Shown one piece after another: positions 1 through 9,859 of a stretch of DNA of 64,000 bases (position 1 is its first letter; each line of letters begins with the position of its first letter). The stretch covers positions 2,232,001 through 2,296,000 of the forward strand of contig CM082578.2 in assembly GCA_040954595.2 (NCBI GenBank), written 5' to 3'. This DNA is from Balanoglossus misakiensis. Taxonomy: Eukaryota > Hemichordata. A model generated the notes under the pieces. The model saw nothing but the letters and a program-made list of their open reading frames with translations. It made no database searches and had not been told where the DNA came from. Position numbers and translations under genes: made by a program.

Positions 1-39
1 AGACTGTTTAATGCAAAAGTTAAGAAAAATGAAAAATTC

Positions 40-159
40 AAGCCTACGGCACGTGGTATTCCCAGGCGGTCACCCATCCAAGTACTAACCACGCCCAACG
101 CAGCTTAACTTCGGTGATCGGACGAGAACCGGTGTATTCGACGTGGTATGGCCGTAGGC
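40..159 (-). rRNA. 5S ribosomal RNA (copy 1)
   Basis: Structural RNA of the large ribosomal subunit, transcribed by RNA polymerase III. The minus strand begins GCCTACGGCC and ends GCCGTAGGCTT. Nucleotides 1-9 pair perfectly with 110-118 (helix I). The internal promoter is present: box A near +50-64 (AGTTAAGCTGCG), the intermediate element and box C near +80-97 (TTGGATGGGTGACC). A T5 run lies 4-8 nt past the 3' end (plus-strand 32-36). The length of 120 nt is normal for animal 5S. This copy matches the array consensus. Names of box positions follow the Xenopus 5S gene. Confidence 0.98.
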
Positions 160-1103
160 AAACACTGCTTGAATTTCTACAATTATTAAGCAAACGGAAG
201 CTTCACTGACACATAGGCGTACACACAGAGCACGTGGCACGATAATTGTGTGCGTGGCCAGCTGATTGACCGACCCTATCTTATAATTTATATGGGAGAG
301 AGCGGTTTTGTCTTGTTATATCCTACAAAAAGTGACCATATTAAAGTGGAGAAATAATGACCTGATAATTTGTGTGGCCGATCGACCGTCCCTATCTAAG
401 GCCTATATTGTTATGTTATGCAAGACACACTATTCGAAATAACGCCTGTCCGACAGTCCGAGACTGGTTGTTTTTCCATCAGACTGATAGTAAAAAAGTT
501 ACCAGTCCGGCGGACAGGTTGAATTTAGCGTGGAGTTGACTTGTTTGCGGTATCATAGACGTACATGTACGTGACCCCATCGTGACCCTGGCTGTCCGGG
601 ATAGCACCACCAACGATATCTTTTAGACCATCCTCTGTTTATTAGGCCCCTATTGCAATTAATTACCGTCCCTATCTTATATTGGAGGGCACGGGTTTGT
701 CTTGGCATGTTATGCAAAACACTTGAAAGATGAATTTTTTTTTTTTAAATGACGTTTATGACATACAGATGTAACCGACCCCATAAGGTCCCAATGGTAT
801 ATATTTACATCATACACCAAATTGGACTTAAAAACCAAAAATTGAAAGCCGCTGGAGTTTCTGCGACTATGAACTCAACGTAAGCTGGACACTACTCACT
901 CCGAGCCCGACCTGGTAATTTGTATGTTGTCCATCGAGCGCCTATAGCTTAGACCTATACAGGAGAGAACGGTTTATGAAGTTATGTTCAACAAAAATAT
1001 ATGATCATGGAATTAAAGAATTTGGAGAAAAAAAATATAATTAAAAATGGACGTTTACGACGACAAAAAGGAAGACTGTTTAATGCAAAAGTTAAGAAAA
1101 ATG

Positions 1104-1108
1104 AAAAA
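1104..1108 (-). terminator. Pol III T-run terminator of 5S copy 2 (representative)
   Basis: On the minus strand a TTTTT run starts 4 nt after the mature 5S 3' end (CTTGAATTTTTC). The same position carries T5 in nearly all units. Exceptions are T4 at 3231-3234 and at the matching unit near 48274, and TGTTT at 24656-24660. Confidence 0.85.
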
Positions 1109-1111
1109 TTC

Positions 1112-1231
1112 AAGCCTACGGCACGTGGTATTCCCAGGCGGTCACCCATCCAAGTACTAACCACGCCCAACGCAGCTTAACTTCGGTGATCGGACGAGAA
1201 CCGGTGTATTCGACGTGGTATGGCCGTAGGC
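1112..1231 (-). rRNA. 5S ribosomal RNA (copy 2)
   Basis: Consensus sequence across all 120 nt. TATA-like motif upstream (1253-1261) and T5 terminator downstream (1104-1108). Confidence 0.98.
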
Positions 1232-1252
1232 AAACACTGCTTGAATTTCTAC

Positions 1253-1261
1253 AATTATTAA
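1253..1261 (-). promoter_or_regulatory. TATA-like element upstream of 5S (representative)
   Basis: On the minus strand TTAATAATT lies at -30 to -22 relative to the 5S start. The motif and its spacing are kept in every unit I read, including units whose flanks carry substitutions. Upstream TATA-like boxes near -25 to -30 are known for 5S genes of many invertebrates; a role here is inferred. Confidence 0.6.
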
Positions 1262-1310
1262 GCAAACGGAAGCTTCACTGACACATAGGCGTACACACAG
1301 AGCACGCGGC

Positions 1311-2048
1311 ACGATAATTGTGTGCGTGGCCAGCTGATTGACCGACCCTATCTTATAATTTATATGGGAGAGAGCGGTTTTGTCTTGTTATATCCTACAA
1401 AAAGTGACCATATTAAAGTGGAGAAATAATGACCTGATAATTTGTGTGGCCGATCGACCGTCCCTATCTAAGGCCTATATTGGTATGTTATGCAAGACAC
1501 ACTATTCGAAATAACGCCTGTCCGACAGTCCGAGACTGGTTGTTTTTCCATCAGACTGATAGTAAAAAAGTTACCAGTCCGGCGGACAGGTTGAATTTAG
1601 CGTGGAGTTGACTTGTTTGCGGTATCATAGACGTACGTGACCCCATCGTGACCCTGGCTGTCCGGGATAGCACCACCAACGATATCTTTTAGACCATCCT
1701 CTGTTTATTAGGCCCCTATTGCAATTAATTACCGTCCCTATCTTATATTGGAGGGAACGGGTTTGTCTTGGCATGTTATGCAAAACACTTGAAAGATGAA
1801 TTTTTTTTTTAAATGACGTTTATGACATATAGATGTAACCGACCCCATAAGGTCCCAATGGTATATATTTACATCATACACCAAATTGGACTTAAAAACC
1901 AAAAATTGAAAGCCGCTGGAGTTTCTGCGACTATGAACTCAACGTAAGCTGGACACTACTCACTCCGAGCCCGACCTGGTAATTTGTATGTTGTCCATCG
2001 AGCGCCTATAGCTTAGACCTATACAGGAGAGAACGGTTTATGAAGTTA
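1311..2048. repeat. Diverged internal subrepeats in the 5S spacer (representative unit)
   Basis: Four related segments sit at about 1311-1391, 1431-1497, 1721-1787 and 1973-2048. They share a core of the form gataatttgtgtggcc, then accgtccctatctta, then tatattgg/gggagag, then cggttttgtcttgttatg. The third and fourth also share the following text (aaatgacgtttatgac near 1811 and aaatggacgtttacgac near 2107). This suggests the long spacer grew by old internal duplication. The boundaries are approximate, judged by eye. Confidence 0.6.
1517..1590. repeat. 74-nt imperfect palindrome in 5S spacer (representative unit)
   Basis: Outer arms CCTGTCCG/CGGACAGG (8 bp) are followed inward by ACTGGT/ACCAGT, TTTTT/AAAAA and a central ATCAG-A-CTGAT, so most of the segment can fold into one hairpin. 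It occurs in every complete unit. The Gypsy element inserted inside its left edge and the B2 recombination junction (34438) lies just past its right edge. It could be a relic of a small inverted-repeat transposon or simply a structured spacer element. Confidence 0.65.
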
Positions 2049-2174
2049 TGTTCAACAAAAATATATGATCATGGAATTAAAGAATTTGGAGAAAAAAATA
2101 TAATTAAAAATGGACGTTTACGACGACAAAAAGGAAGACTGTTTAATGCAAAAGTTAAGAAAAAGGAAAAATTC

Positions 2175-2294
2175 AAGCCTACGGCACGTGGTATTCCCAG
2201 GCGGTCACCCATCCAAGTACTAACCACGCCCAACGCAGCTTAACTTCGGTGATCGGACGAGAACCGGTGTATTCGACGTGGTATGGCCGTAGGC
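2175..2294 (-). rRNA. 5S ribosomal RNA (copy 3)
   Basis: Consensus 120-nt sequence with T5 terminator. Confidence 0.98.
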
Positions 2295-3238
2295 AAACAC
2301 TGCTTGAATTTCTACAATTATTAAGCAAACGGAAGCTTCACTGACACATAGGCGTACACACAGAGCACGCGGCACGATAATTGTGTGCGTGGCCAGCTGA
2401 TTGACCGACCCTATCTTATAATTTATATGGGAGAGAGCGGTTTTGTCTTGTTATATCCTACAAAAAGTGACCATATTAAAGTGGAGAAATAATGACCTGA
2501 TAATTTGTGTGGCCGATCGACCGTCCCTATCTAAGGCCTATATTGGTATGTTATGCAAGACACACTATTCGAAATAACGCCTGTCCGACAGTCCGAGACT
2601 GGTTGTTTTTCCATCAGACTGATAGTAAAAAAGTTACCAGTCCGGCGGACAGGTTGAATTTAGCGTGGAGTTGACTTGTTTGCGGTATCATAGACGTACG
2701 TGACCCCATCGTGACCCTGGCTGTCCGGGATAGCACCACCAACGATATCTTTTAGACCATCCTCTGTTTATTAGGCCCCTATTGCAATTAATTACCGTCC
2801 CTATCTTATATTGGAGGGAACGGGTTTGTCTTGGCATGTTATGCAAAACACTTGAAAGATGAATTTTTTTTTTAAATGACGTTTATGACATATAGATGTA
2901 ACCGACCCCATAAGGTCCCAATGGTATATATTTACATCATACACCAAATTGGACTTAAAAACCAAAAATTGAAAGCCGCTGGAGTTTCTGCGACTATGAA
3001 CTCAACGTAAGCTGGACACTACTCACTCCGAGCCCGACCTGGTAATTTGTATGTTGTCCATCGAGCGCCTATAGCTTAGACCTATACAGGAGAGAACGGT
3101 TTATGAAGTTATGTTCAACAAAAATATATGATCATGGAATTAAAGAATTTGGAGAAAAAAAATATAATTAAAAATGGACGTTTACGACGACAAAAAGGAA
3201 GACTGTTTAATGCAAAAGTTAAGAAAAAGGAAAATTTC

Positions 3239-3358
3239 AAGCCTACGGCACGTGGTATTCCCAGGCGGTCACCCATCCAAGTACTAACCACGCCCAACGC
3301 AGCTTAACTTCGGTGATCGGACGAGAACCGGTGTATTCGACTTGGTATGGCCGTAGGC
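3239..3358 (-). rRNA. 5S ribosomal RNA (copy 4, variant)
   Basis: One substitution, RNA C17 to A (plus strand cttggtatgg), and a shortened T4 terminator (3231-3234). Both changes recur in the copy at 48282, marking the two as block duplicates. Confidence 0.96.
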
Positions 3359-4302
3359 AAACACTGCTTGAATTTCTACAATTATTAAGCAAACGGAAGC
3401 TTCACTGACACATAGGCGTACACACAGAGCACGCGGCACGATAATTGTGTGCGTGGCCAGCTGATTGACCGACCCTATCTTATAATTTATATGGGAGAGA
3501 GCGGTTTTGTCTTGTTATATCCTACAAAAAGTGACCATATTAAAGTGGAGAAATAATGACCTGATAATTTGTGTGGCCGATCGACCGTCCCTATCTAAGG
3601 CCTATATTGGTATGTTATGCAAGACACACTATTCGAAATAACGCCTGTCCGACAGTCCGAGACTGGTTGTTTTTCCATCAGACTGATAGTAAAAAAGTTA
3701 CCAGTCCGGCGGACAGGTTGAATTTAGCGTGGAGTTGACTTGTTTGCGGTATCATAGACGTACGTGACCCCATCGTGACCCTGGCTGTCCGGGATAGCAC
3801 CACCAACGATATCTTTTAGACCATCCTCTGTTTATTAGGCCCCTATTGCAATTAATTACCGTCCCTATCTTATATTGGAGGGAACGGGTTTGTCTTGGCA
3901 TGTTATGCAAAACACTTGAAAGATGATTTTTTTTTTTAAATGACGTTTATGACATACAGATGTAACCGACCCCATAAGGTCCCAATGGTATATATTTACA
4001 TCATACACCAAATTGGACTTAAAAACCAAAAATTGAAAGCCGCTGGAGTTTCTGCGACTATGAACTCAACGTAAGCTGGACACTACTCACTCCGAGCCCG
4101 ACCTGGTAATTTGTATGTTGTCCATCGAGCGCCTATAGCTTAGACCTATACAGGAGAGAACGGTTTATGAAGTTATGTTCAACAAAAATATATGATCATG
4201 GAATTAAAGAATTTGGAGAAAAAAAATATAATTAAAAATGGACGTTTACGACGACAAAAAGGAAGACTGTTTAATGCAAAAGTTAAGAAAAAGGAAAAAT
4301 TC

Positions 4303-4422
4303 AAGCCTACGGCACGTGGTATTCCCAGGCGGTCACCCATCCAAGTACTAACCACGCCCAACGCAGCTTAACTTCGGTGATCGGACGAGAACCGGTGTAT
4401 TCGACGTGGTATGGCCGTAGGC
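4303..4422 (-). rRNA. 5S ribosomal RNA (copy 5)
   Basis: Consensus 120-nt sequence with T5 terminator. Confidence 0.98.
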
Positions 4423-5367
4423 AAACACTGCTTGAATTTCTACAATTATTAAGCAAACGGAAGCTTCACTAACACATAGGCGTACACACAGAGCACGCGG
4501 CACGATAATTGTGTGCGTGGCCAGCTGATTGACCGACCCTATCTTATAATTTATATGGGAGAGAGCGGTTTTGTCTTGTTATATCCTACAAAAAGTGACC
4601 ATATTAAAGTGGAGAAATAATGACCTGATAATTTGTGTGGCCGATCGACCGTCCCTATCTAAGACCTATATTGGTATGTTATGCAAGACACACTATTCGA
4701 AATAACGCCTGTCCGACAGTCCGAGACTGGTTGTTTTTCCATCAGACTGATAGTAAAAAAGTTACCAGTCCGGCGGACAGGTTGAATTTAGCGTGGAGTT
4801 GACTTGTTTGCGGTATCATAGACGTACGTGACCCCATCGTGACCCTGGCTGTCCGGGATAGCACCACCAACGATATCTTTTAGACCATCCTCTGTTTATT
4901 AGGCCCCTATTGCAATTAATTACCGTCCCTATCTTATATTGGAGGGCACGGGTTTGTCTTGGCATGTTATGCAAAACACTTGAAAGATGAATTTTTTTTT
5001 TTAAATGACGTTTATGACATACAGATGTAACCGACCCCATAAGGTCCCAATGGTATATATTTACATCATACACCAAATTGGACTTAAAAACCAAAAATTG
5101 AAAGCCGCTGGAGTTTCTGCGACTATGAACTCAACGTAAGCTGGACACTACTCACTCCGAGCCCGACCTGGTAATTTGTATGTTGTCCATCGAGCGCCTA
5201 TAGCTTAGACCTATACAGGAGAGAACGGTTTATGAAGTTATGTTCAACAAAAATATATGATCATGGAATTAAAGAATTTGGAGAAAAAAAATATAATTAA
5301 AAATGGACGTTTACGACGACAAAAAGGAAGACTGTTTAATGCAAAAGTTAAGAAAGAGGAAAAATTC

Positions 5368-5487
5368 AAGCCTACAGCACGTGGTATTCCCAGGCGGTCA
5401 CCCATCCAAGTACTAACCACGCCCAACGCAGCTTAACTTCGGTGATCGGACGAGAACCGGTGTATTCGACGTGGTATGGCCGTAGGC
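5368..5487 (-). rRNA. 5S ribosomal RNA (copy 6, variant)
   Basis: RNA C112 to U changes the G7-C112 pair of helix I to a G-U wobble, so the fold should survive. The 3' flank has agaaagagg instead of agaaaaagg. Both changes recur at 50411. Element A1 interrupts the spacer upstream of this gene. Confidence 0.96.
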
Positions 5488-5986
5488 AAACACTGCTTGA
5501 ATTTCTACAATTATTAAGCAAACGGAAGCTTCACTAACACATAGGCGTACACACAGAGCACGCGGCACGATAATTGTGTGCGTGGCCAGCTGATTGACCG
5601 ACCCTATCTTATAATTTATATGGGAGAGAGCGGTTTTGTCTTGTTATATCCTACAAAAAGTGACCATATTAAAGTGGAGAAATAATGACCTCATAATTTG
5701 TGTGGCCGATCGACCGTCCCTATCTAAGACCTATATTGGTATGTTATGCAAGACACACTATTCGAAATAACGCCTGTCCGACAGTCCGAGACTGGTTGTT
5801 TTTCCATCAGACTGATAGTAAAAAAGTTACCAGTCCGGCGGACAGGTTGAATTTAGCGTGGAGTTGACTTGTTTGCGGTATCATAGACGTACGTGACCCC
5901 ATCGTGACCCTGGCTGTCCGGGATAGCACCACCAACGATATCTTTTAGACCATCCTCTGTTTATTAGGCCCCTATTGCAATTAATT

Positions 5987-7912
5987 GGCAGAAAAAATGT
6001 GGAGAAAATCTAGGTTGGAAGTACATCGCCAGATTTACAGGGCCTGTCGGACCGACGTCGTTCGCCTTGTGGATGCTGCTAAAAAGAACCATTATGTCGG
6101 CCTTGTTGACGAGTGCTCAGGTAACCAAAAACAATTATTCAAGGTCGTAAAGGGACTGCTTGGTCACAATAACACATCCACTGTACTACCAAAACATGAT
6201 GATTCTCTGGAATTAGCAAATCGTTTTGCAAAATTCTTCATTAATCGCGTAAAATCACTAACTATAAATATGGGCAATTCCATTCGACATCATTCACAAC
6301 CACAAACTGAATTGAAATCCGATTGTCGCCTTAATGCCTTTGAGCCTACAACTGCTGATGAAATTGACAAGGTTATTCGTGCATCGCCTTCATCTACTTG
6401 TCGGCTTGATCCGATTCCTACCAAGATCTTCACACATTCTGACATTTTACAAGTTGTGTTACCACATATCACAGAAATCTTCAATAACTCTCTGCAGTAT
6501 GGTGTTGTACCTCCTCATTTCAAGGAAGGCGTCGTTAAACCTCTACTTAAAAAGCCATCTCTTGATCATGAAGTTCTCAAAAATTTCCGTCCTGTATCCA
6601 ACCTGCCGTTTTTGTCGAAGATCCTGGAACGTATTGTTGCCAAGAGACTGACTTCTCACATTGTCAACCATTCATTGGACGAGCCTTTGCAATCTGCTTA
6701 CAAGCCAGGACACAGTACTGAGACTGCTCTCCTCAAAGTAACAAATGACATTTTGCTTGCTCTTGATGAAAAAAGAGATGTTTTCTTGGTATTACTCGAT
6801 CTTTCCGCAGCATTTGACACTGTGAACCATACCATTTTACTCAATCGCTTAAGAGACCGCTTTGGTCTCTCTGATACTGTTCTCATGTGGTTTAAGTCAT
6901 ACCTTCCAATCGTAGTCAGTGTGTACTTGTAAATTCCACCCAATCACCTTTTTATCCGCTCGACACTGGGGTACCACAGGGATCAGTTCTTGGTCCCATA
7001 CTTTTCAATATGTACACGTCTCCATTAGGTGAATTAGTTCAAAGTCATGGTTGTCTTTATAGTTTTTATGCAGATGACTCTTCACTTTATATGTCTTTTA
7101 GTAAAGACAACGCAGCAAAAACTGTTTCAAATCTTGAACTTTGTATATCTGATGTTAGGTTTTGGATGTCTGAAAACTTCTTGTGCTTAAACGATGATAA
7201 GACTGAATTTGTTATTTTCTCTGGTATTTTGGGTGATCTGTCTGCTAGAGGGATTTCAGAAATTCGTGTTGGCGATTCTCTGATTCCCGTCCACTGTCAG
7301 GCTAAGAGCCTTGGAGTGATCCTTGACTCTTGTCTGACAATGAAGCCACATATTGGACAGATCTGCTGCTCTGCCACTTTTCATTTACGTCGCATTGCGC
7401 TTATCCGCAAATATTTATCTCATTCTGCTACAGAGCAATTAGTTCATGCATTCATTACGTCTCGAATTGATTCATGTAATTCACTTTTATTTGGGCTCCC
7501 GAAGTATTCAATCAACCGTATCCAACGCGTTCAGAATATTGCTGCTAGAATTGTAACTCGTTCAAAAATCACCTGTCACATCACTCCAATTTTGTATCAG
7601 TTGCACTGGCTACCTGTTACAGAGCGTATTGTTTTTAAGATGTTAGTTCTCATTTTTAAATCCATTCATAAACTTGGTCCAATCTATCTTTCAAGCATGA
7701 CTAATCTATATGTTCCGTGTCGCAATTTAAGGTCAGCGGATCAGTTCAAACTCTGCCCTGTTCGATCACGCACCAAGAGTTATGGTGATCGTGCTTTTAC
7801 TGTTGCTGCTCCAATTCTTTGGAATAATCTTCCACTCACCATTCGCCAGGCACCAGACTTATCTGTTTCTAAATCAAATGTTAATACTTTACTTTTTAAA
7901 TCTGTTTTTTAG
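5987..7912 (+). pseudogene. Reverse transcriptase ORF2 fragment of element A1, frameshifted
   Basis: Remnant of a LINE ORF2. The first part (to the stop at 6930-6932) holds the RT fingers and motif A: FRPVSNLPFLSKILE, SAYKPGHSTETALL, then LLDLSAAFDTVNH. Reading then continues in another frame with GVPQGSVLGPILFN (about 6970-7010) and the catalytic FYADD (aspartates at 7073-7078), running to a stop at 7912. A single missing base near 6905 explains the break. No ATG opens the first part. The endonuclease and ORF1 are absent, so this copy cannot move on its own. The same lesion is in all four A copies. Confidence 0.9.
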
Positions 7913-8010
7913 CCATTTGTTGTATTGTACTTTTGCTTTAAGCGTCATTGATCACATTTTTTGTGGATACTGACGCTATACAAATAAATTATTATTATTA
8001 TTATTCTTAT
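5987..8010 (+). mobile_element. Non-LTR retrotransposon A, copy A1 (CR1/L2-like, 5'-truncated)
   Basis: The left junction follows the spacer text gcaattaatt and the right junction precedes tactcactccgag. The 227 bp of spacer that normally lie between these points (equivalent to 4922-5148) are missing, and I see no target-site duplication. The element carries the RT and C-terminal part of ORF2 but no endonuclease. It ends in a short hairpin (AGCGTCA/TGACGCT, 7941-7977) and an (ATT)n tail (about 7988-8010). The tail form ctatacaaataaattatt is typical of L2/CR1-group elements. A1 and A3 (51030) share markers that differ from A2 and A4. Confidence 0.9.
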
Positions 8011-8586
8011 TACTCACTCCGAGCCCGACCTGGTAATTTGTATGTTGTCCATCGAGCGCCTATAGCTTAGACCTATACAGGAGAGAACGGTTTATGAAGT
8101 TATGTTCAACAAAAATATATGATCATGGAATTAAAGAATTTGGAGAAAAAAAATATAATTAAAAATGGACGTTTACGACGACAAAAAGGAAGACTGTTTA
8201 ATGCAAAAGTTAAGAAAAAGGAAAAATTCAAGCCTACGGCACGTGGTATTCCCAGGCGGTCACCCATCCAAGTACTAACCACGCCCAACGCAGCTTAACT
8301 TCGGTGATCGGACGAGAACCGGTGTATTCGACGTGGTATGGCCGTAGGCAAACACTGCTTGAATTTCTACAATTATTAAGCAAACAGAAGCTTCACTAAC
8401 ACATAGGCGTACACACAGAGCACGCGGCACGATAATTGTGTGCGTGGCCAGCTGATTGACCGACCCTATCTTATAATTTATATGGGAGAGAGCGGTTTTG
8501 TCTTGTTATATCCTACAAAAAGTGACCATATTAAAGTGGAGAAATAATGACCTGATAATTTGTGTGGCCGATCGACCGTCCCTATC
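8011..8586. repeat. 5S array segment with copy 7
   Basis: Resumes the unit at tactcactccgag and runs through one 5S gene to the spacer text ccctatc, where it jumps into an element A tail. A cagaagcttcac variant (near 8384) is shared with the units at 9229 and 53427. Confidence 0.95.
8230..8349 (-). rRNA. 5S ribosomal RNA (copy 7)
   Basis: Consensus 120-nt sequence with T5 terminator. It belongs to the shortened 844-bp chimeric unit. Confidence 0.98.
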
Positions 8587-8854
8587 AGTTCAAACTCTGC
8601 CCTGTTCGATCACGCACCAAGAGTTATGGTGATCGTGCTTTTACTGTTGCTGCTCCAATTCTTTGGAATAATCTTCCACTCACCATTCGCCAGGCACCAG
8701 ACTTATCTGTTTCTAAATCAAATGTTAATACTTTACTTTTTAAATCTGTTTTTTAGCCATTTGTTGTATTGTACTTTTGCTTTAAGCGTCATTGATCACA
8801 TTTTTTGTGGATACTGACGCTATACAAATAAATTATTATTATTATTATTCTTAT
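8587..8854 (+). mobile_element. Element A 3' tail fragment inside a chimeric 5S unit
   Basis: The last 268 bp of element A (C-terminal RT-ORF codons, 3' UTR hairpin and ATT tail) match 7743-8010 at an offset of exactly 844 bp. The left edge joins spacer text ccctatc to the element at ...atc/agttc, sharing three bases. The right edge is the normal element A junction. It looks like a deletion or unequal-crossover product of a duplicated unit plus A1, not a new insertion. Confidence 0.9.
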
Positions 8855-9073
8855 TACTCACTCCGAGCCCGACCTGGTAATTTGTATGTTGTCCATCGAG
8901 CGCCTATAGCTTAGACCTATACAGGAGAGAACGGTTTATGAAGTTATGTTCAACAAAAATATATGATCATGGAATTAAAGAATTTGGAGAAAAAAAATAT
9001 AATTAAAAATGGACGTTTACGACGACAAAAAGGAAGACTGTTTAATGCAAAAGTTAAGAAAAAGGAAAAATTC

Positions 9074-9193
9074 AAGCCTACGGCACGTGGTATTCCCAGG
9101 CGGTCACCCATCCAAGTACTAACCACGCCCAACGCAGCTTAACTTCGGTGATCGGACGAGAACCGGTGTATTCGACGTGGTATGGCCGTAGGC
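9074..9193 (-). rRNA. 5S ribosomal RNA (copy 8)
   Basis: Consensus 120-nt sequence. Its upstream spacer is split by the Gypsy element 287 bp away. Confidence 0.98.
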
Positions 9194-9475
9194 AAACACT
9201 GCTTGAATTTCTACAATTATTAAGCAAACAGAAGCTTCACTAACACATAGGCGTACACACAGAGCACGCGGCACGATAATTGTGTGCGTGGCCAGCTGAT
9301 TGACCGACCCTATCTTATAATTTATATGGGAGAGAGCGGTTTTGTCTTGTTATATCCTACAAAAAGTGACCATATTAAAGTGGAGAAATAATGACCTGAT
9401 AATTTGTGTGGCCGATCGACCGTCCCTATCTAAGGCCTATATTGGTATGTTATGCAAGACACACTATTCGAAATA

Positions 9476-9480
9476 ACGCC
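9476..9480. repeat. Gypsy target-site duplication, left
   Basis: ACGCC directly before the 5' LTR, repeated at 14744-14748. The duplicated block elsewhere has a single ACGCC at 53675-53679 in the same context, which is the empty site. Confidence 0.95.
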
Positions 9481-9668
9481 TGTAATATCCAGACATATAA
9501 CAAAATATACTTTCAGTATGGCCAGCTGCATTCTGTACATGCCATGCGCGGTACGTTACCTGCCCATGCGCAGTAGTTGTGTTGTTGTTAATAAAGTTAA
9601 CATGGCGAGATGTTAGAAGCCATACAACGGTGAATCAGTCTATTTGATTCATAGTCGGGGACATTACA
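9481..9668 (+). repeat. 5' LTR of the Gypsy element
   Basis: Begins TGTAATATCC and ends GGGGACATTACA, with 6-bp inverted ends TGTAAT/ATTACA. A polyadenylation-type AATAAA lies at 9590-9595. Same length and, by eye, same sequence as 14556-14743. Confidence 0.96.
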
Positions 9669-9669
9669 A

Positions 9670-9682
9670 TGGCGACGAGGAT
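9670..9682 (+). promoter_or_regulatory. Minus-strand primer binding site, tRNA-Ser(GCU) type
   Basis: TGGCGACGAGGAT, one base after the 5' LTR, is complementary to the 3' end of animal tRNA-Ser(GCU) including CCA (match recalled from known tRNA sequence, not searched). It would prime minus-strand DNA synthesis. Confidence 0.8.
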
Positions 9683-9859
9683 CAAACGATCCACAGAACG
9701 CAAAGCGGAACAACCATAAATGCATGGTGAGTGACTCAAACCATTTCCCAGCGAGAGCCGACCCAGAAATTACACATCCGTAACCGCCAGATCTGCCGAG
9801 CGTGAGTGTGACGTACATATAGTGTCGATCAGTGCTACGTGACTGATAGAACTGACAAA
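9683..9859 (+). other. Gypsy 5' leader
   Basis: Untranslated leader between primer site and gag. It contains a short upstream frame starting at ATG 9724 and ending at 9783. CATGGTGAGT at 9722-9731 resembles a splice donor, but no acceptor was identified. Confidence 0.5.

Larger units (their letters stand above)
1..5986. repeat. 5S rDNA tandem array, units 1-6
   Basis: Head-to-tail units with 5S genes starting at 40, 1112, 2175, 3239, 4303 and 5368, spaced 1063-1072 bp. Outside the 120-bp gene each unit holds about 945 bp of non-transcribed spacer without a credible gene. The spacer contains a 74-nt imperfect palindrome (1517-1590 in unit 2), four diverged subrepeats (about 1311, 1431, 1721 and 1973), a T tract of variable length (near 731 and 1801) and an A-rich stretch just downstream of the 5S 3' end. 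The window opens 39 bp from the 5S 3' end, so the array continues to the left. The first spacer carries a 6-bp expansion at 561-570 (gtacatgtac) that recurs near 42405 and 45605. Confidence 0.97.
8855..9480. repeat. 5S array segment with copy 8, up to the Gypsy insertion
   Basis: Normal unit sequence from tactcactccgag to the Gypsy target site. The last five bases, ACGCC (9476-9480), are the left target-site duplication. Confidence 0.95.

Noticed and set aside
988-1170. Recurrent 60-aa minus-strand frame in nearly every unit
   Set aside because: It begins inside the 5S rRNA gene and runs through its terminator and the A-rich flank. Repetition comes from the tandem unit, not from coding selection.
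1517-1590. tRNA or other known small RNA gene at the spacer hairpin
   Set aside because: No cloverleaf, anticodon arm or B box is recognisable; it is a single long hairpin.
4816-5094. Recurrent 92-aa minus-strand frame
   Set aside because: It crosses the variable T tract and exists only in units whose tract length keeps the frame. Many units lack it, so it is not a gene.
8587-8854. SINE derived from 5S rRNA or from element A
   Set aside because: It has no Pol III head of its own, and its right junction equals that of A1, so it is a deletion product within the array.
9839-9859. GTG start of the Gypsy polyprotein
   Set aside because: A eukaryotic retroelement is expected to start at ATG. The first ATG in frame is 9860 with good context.
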